From positions 1 through 64,000 of the forward strand of contig JAAVYM010000103.1 in assembly GCA_022791135.1 (NCBI GenBank): a stretch of 64,000 nt of DNA, written 5' to 3'. Positions within the stretch are counted from its first letter, which is position 1; the number at the start of each line of letters is the position of its first letter. Positions 62,213 through 64,000 of the stretch are shown piece by piece. Made by a program: the position numbers and the translations under genes. The notes under the pieces are model-generated. The model ran no database searches. It saw nothing but the letters and a program-made list of their open reading frames with translations, and was not told the DNA's origin. This DNA is from Oscillibacter sp. GTDB taxonomy: Bacteria; Bacillota; Clostridia; Oscillospirales; Oscillospiraceae.

Positions 62213-62670
62213 TCAGCGTTCCAAATACTTCTTAATGCAATCCACAGGAACGTCCATCCTCCTTGCAACTTCTTCCACCGTCATTCCGCTTTGAAAAAAC
62301 GTTTTGCAACCATGGAACTGTCCTCGGCCACTTCAATAATATGGTGGTTCGGGTCATAAAAACGAATCACCCGCTGCCCCCAGCTATGCTCCATAAACCC
62401 ATGAACAAGCTCTACATTGGCCTTTTGCAGCTTTGATAGAAACTCATCCATATCAGAAACTTCAAAATACAGTTCTCCAGCATGATTTTTAAGATAGATC
62501 TCTTTGCCGCCGATGAAGCCGCTCCATGTGTCAAGCGTTTGCAAAAGCAATCCGCCCTCCAGCTGAACATTCGCCCCGAAGTCGCACGCTACATTCATCC
62601 CCAGAAGATCATGATAGAATTTCTTGCTCTCCTCCATGTCTTTTACTGCAATCAAAGTGCCTTTATACAT
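62213..62670 (-). pseudogene. VOC-family (glyoxalase/bleomycin-resistance fold) protein, frameshifted near its end
   Basis: The open frame 62281-62670 gives 129 residues: MYKGTLIAVKDMEESKKFYH, GMNVACDFGANVQLEGGLLL, GELYFEVSDMDEFLSKLQKA and RVIRFYDPNHHIIEVAEDSS, a single VOC domain. It ends ...RFFKAE. With one more T in the six-T run (six A at 62294-62299, plus strand) the frame would continue QSGMTVEEVARRMDVPVDCI KKYLER to TGA at 62213; this helix-turn-helix-like tail is typical of related proteins. The VOC domain itself is complete, so the product may still work. Low GC compared with neighbours. A sequencing error in the homopolymer is possible. Confidence 0.75.
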
Positions 62671-62798
62671 TCAAATTCTCCTTTGCACCTTTGCAAACCG
62701 GCATTCGCCGGTTTGATTCAGTTGCGGGCGCACAGATTGTTCCACTCGCCCCTGCCAACGCGGCGGGGCTTTATTTTAGATTCCTGCATGGAATTTTA

Positions 62799-62836
62799 AA
62801 CGCAAAGCTCCGTGCTTTGCGCGCGGAGCTTTGCGT
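62799..62836 (-). terminator. Terminator of the Rrf2 gene
   Basis: Minus strand ACGCAAAGCTCCG...CGGAGCTTTGCGT stem followed by TTAAAATT, 12 bp after the stop. Confidence 0.7.
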
Positions 62837-62847
62837 CTCCTCTTGTC

Positions 62848-63297
62848 TCATGAGCCGGCCCCCTCCGCCGGAACACGGGCCTGCATTGCACCTGCGGTAT
62901 GGTCCAGCAGGTCTTCCAGAGTGAAGCTGTCCAGATACTCGCTGATAACCCTGTCCAGCCCGCGCCACAGGGGCAGCGTGGGGCACTCTTCCATCCGAGG
63001 GCACTCCTGGGCGCCCGACATGCACACCACCGGGACCAGCGGCCCCTCCGCCGCCTCCAGAATCTGCCGGACACTGCATGCCTCCGGCTCCAGGCTCAGC
63101 CGGTACCCGCCGCCCTTGCCCCGCACGCCGGTAAGGTACTCCTGCTGCACCAGGGCGCGGACAATGATCTCCAGGTATTTCTCCGAAATCCCCTGCCGCT
63201 TAGCCACGTCCCGCAGGCGGATATATCCCTCTCTCTGGTGCTCCGCGATGTCGATCATCAGCCGGAGGGCGTAGCGTCCCTTTGTCGAAATCATCAT
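62848..63297 (-). CDS. Rrf2-family transcriptional regulator
   Basis: 149 residues. Winged helix MMISTKGRYALRLMIDIAEH through RGKGGGYRLSLEP, then a segment with three cysteines (CMSGAQECPRMEEC, spacing C-x6-C-x5-C) where Rrf2 proteins such as IscR bind an Fe-S cluster; cluster binding is therefore plausible but not shown. No isc/suf or cysteine genes are adjacent in the window. A consensus-like promoter sits about 90 bp upstream. Confidence 0.9.
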   Translation of the reverse strand: MMISTKGRYALRLMIDIAEHQREGYIRLRDVAKRQGISEKYLEIIVRALVQQEYLTGVRGKGGGYRLSLEPEACSVRQILEAAEGPLVPVVCMSGAQECPRMEECPTLPLWRGLDRVISEYLDSFTLEDLLDHTAGAMQARVPAEGAGS

Positions 63298-63382
63298 CTT
63301 CTTTCACCGCCTTTTCTTTCCCGCAGCACCGGGTCCCGCCGGTATTGCGGCTGCATTTCGAAACCGCCATGTTATTTCCAAT

Positions 63383-63411
63383 ATTATACAACAAAAAAAT
63401 CGGAATTTCAA
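63383..63411 (-). promoter_or_regulatory. Promoter of the Rrf2 gene
   Basis: Minus strand TTGAAA (63406-63411), 17 bp, TATAAT (63383-63388). Confidence 0.8.
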
Positions 63412-63462
63412 GATATATGTAATAATAATATCTATTTAGTATGTTTTAAGATTGCAAAACAG

Positions 63463-63492
63463 ACCCCGCCGGGGCCGAAACCGGCGGGGCCT
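63463..63492 (-). terminator. Terminator of the mtnA-like gene
   Basis: Minus strand GGCCCCGCCGG-TTTC-GGCCCCGGCGGGGTC, then TGTTTTG, a few bases past the stop at 63498. Confidence 0.7.
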
Positions 63493-63497
63493 GCCTG

Positions 63498-64000
63498 TCA
63501 GGATGCAAAATACCGCTTCAGGTCAAAGGGGGAAAATATCCCTTTTTCCGTGATAACCCCGTCGCACAGCTTGGGGGGCGTCACGTCAAAGGCCGGATAA
63601 TAGCCCCTTACCCCTTCCAAAGTGGTCCGGGTCCCCATGGCGTCCATCACTAGAAGCGGGTCCCGCTCCTCAATCACCACGGAGGAACAATCCGGATGGC
63701 TGGGGTTCGGGGAGCCGGTGACGTAGTAGGGAATCCCCCAGTAGCTGGCCGCCAGGGCAATCTGAAAAGTACCCACTTTGTTGATGATGTGCCCGTCCAG
63801 GGTGATGACGTCGGCGGCAGAGGTGAAGAGATCCACCTGCTTTTTCTCCATCACATAGCCCGGCATGTTGTCGGAGATCACCGTCACGTCGAAGCCCATG
63901 TCGCAGGCCACGCTGGCCGTGAGCCTGGCCCCCTGGAAATAGGGCCGCGTCTCCGGGCAGATGACCTTCACCAGGTTGCCCCGCCGGCGGCATTCCCGCA
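63498..64000 (-). CDS. MtnA/eIF-2B-like isomerase, 3' part (runs off the window)
   Basis: C-terminal ~167 residues of an eIF-2B-alpha/MtnA-family protein. VKVICPETRPYFQGARLTAS, DVTVISDNMPGYVMEKKQVD, GHIINKVGTFQIALAASYWG and EGVRGYYPAFDVTPPKLCDG match methylthioribose-1-phosphate isomerases. MtnA converts S-methyl-5-thioribose-1-phosphate to the ribulose form in methionine salvage; related sugar-phosphate isomerases share the fold, so the substrate is not certain. The 5' half lies beyond base 64000. Confidence 0.85.
   Translation of the reverse strand, partial: RECRRRGNLVKVICPETRPYFQGARLTASVACDMGFDVTVISDNMPGYVMEKKQVDLFTSAADVITLDGHIINKVGTFQIALAASYWGIPYYVTGSPNPSHPDCSSVVIEERDPLLVMDAMGTRTTLEGVRGYYPAFDVTPPKLCDGVITEKGIFSPFDLKRYFAS

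Noticed and set aside
1-64000. Prophage, integrative element or transposase
   Set aside because: No integrase, capsid, portal, terminase or transposase motif was found in the ORFs; only decayed fragments near the left end could be old remains.

Overview
The window looks like chromosome from a GC-rich, spore-lineage Gram-positive of the Oscillospiraceae type (Flavonifractor/Lawsonibacter/Oscillibacter-like). Evidence: the spoIIAA-spoIIAB-sigF operon, a sigma-G fragment beside a YlmC/YmxH gene, a leucine T-box, Gram-positive promoters (TTGACA-17-TATAAT) and AGGAGG ribosome sites, a Gram-positive LexA box, SLH-domain surface protein, BlaI/M56 and Rrf2 regulators, and two molybdenum hydroxylases. 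The genus is an inference; no 16S gene is present.

Layout. 1-2.3 kb: tRNA-Arg(CCG) with promoter and terminator, then a decayed zone (unassigned sequence, an ECF-like sigma gene, the C-terminal stump of a lipase) and a 29-codon ORF with its own promoter and terminator. 2.3-7.7 kb: SUV3-like helicase, a small unknown protein abutting a sigG gene cut off after about 95 codons, ylmC, and a divergent LysR/LysE pair. 7.7-14.9 kb: two xanthine-dehydrogenase-type molybdenum hydroxylases (three-subunit xdhABC and a fused selenium-dependent type) flanking a MocA-like molybdopterin cytidylyltransferase; the fused enzyme has a promoter embedded in GGTYGACC operators. 15-20 kb: thiamine pyrophosphokinase; a radical-SAM plus UDG-like DNA repair pair behind a consensus promoter containing a perfect LexA box; and the spoIIA operon with a sigma-H-like promoter.

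20-31.7 kb: GyrI-like protein, RidA, a lipoprotein, then polA heading a tightly overlapping run (membrane protein, P-loop protein, EamA transporter) followed by rimI-GNAT-tsaD; MGMT-family protein and nitrilase-family hydrolase, the latter sharing a symmetric divergent promoter with a YjbQ protein. 31.9-35.7 kb: BlaI/M56 pair with an unusually large M56 protein. 35.9-47.2 kb: a carbohydrate locus, with LacI regulator, three tandem LacI-type operators, ABC importer (binding protein and two permeases), a second LacI whose only plausible start is ATA, then 4-alpha-glucanotransferase, glycogen phosphorylase and a GH13 enzyme. Together these would import and phosphorolyse maltodextrin-like glucans.

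47.3-52.2 kb: leuACDB on the minus strand behind a T-box leader. 52.3-58.6 kb: rpsU, an oligopeptide-binding lipoprotein, pgeF with a small membrane protein, a cluster of strong hairpins, and secA. 59-64 kb: a secreted CAP/SLH surface protein, a low-GC VOC-fold gene frameshifted at a homopolymer, an Rrf2 regulator, and the 3' part of an mtnA-like isomerase running off the right edge. No rRNA, CRISPR array, intact transposase or phage module was seen. The most unusual items are the sigG truncation, the SOS-controlled repair operon with a small membrane ORF, the ATA-start LacI gene and the symmetric divergent promoter.
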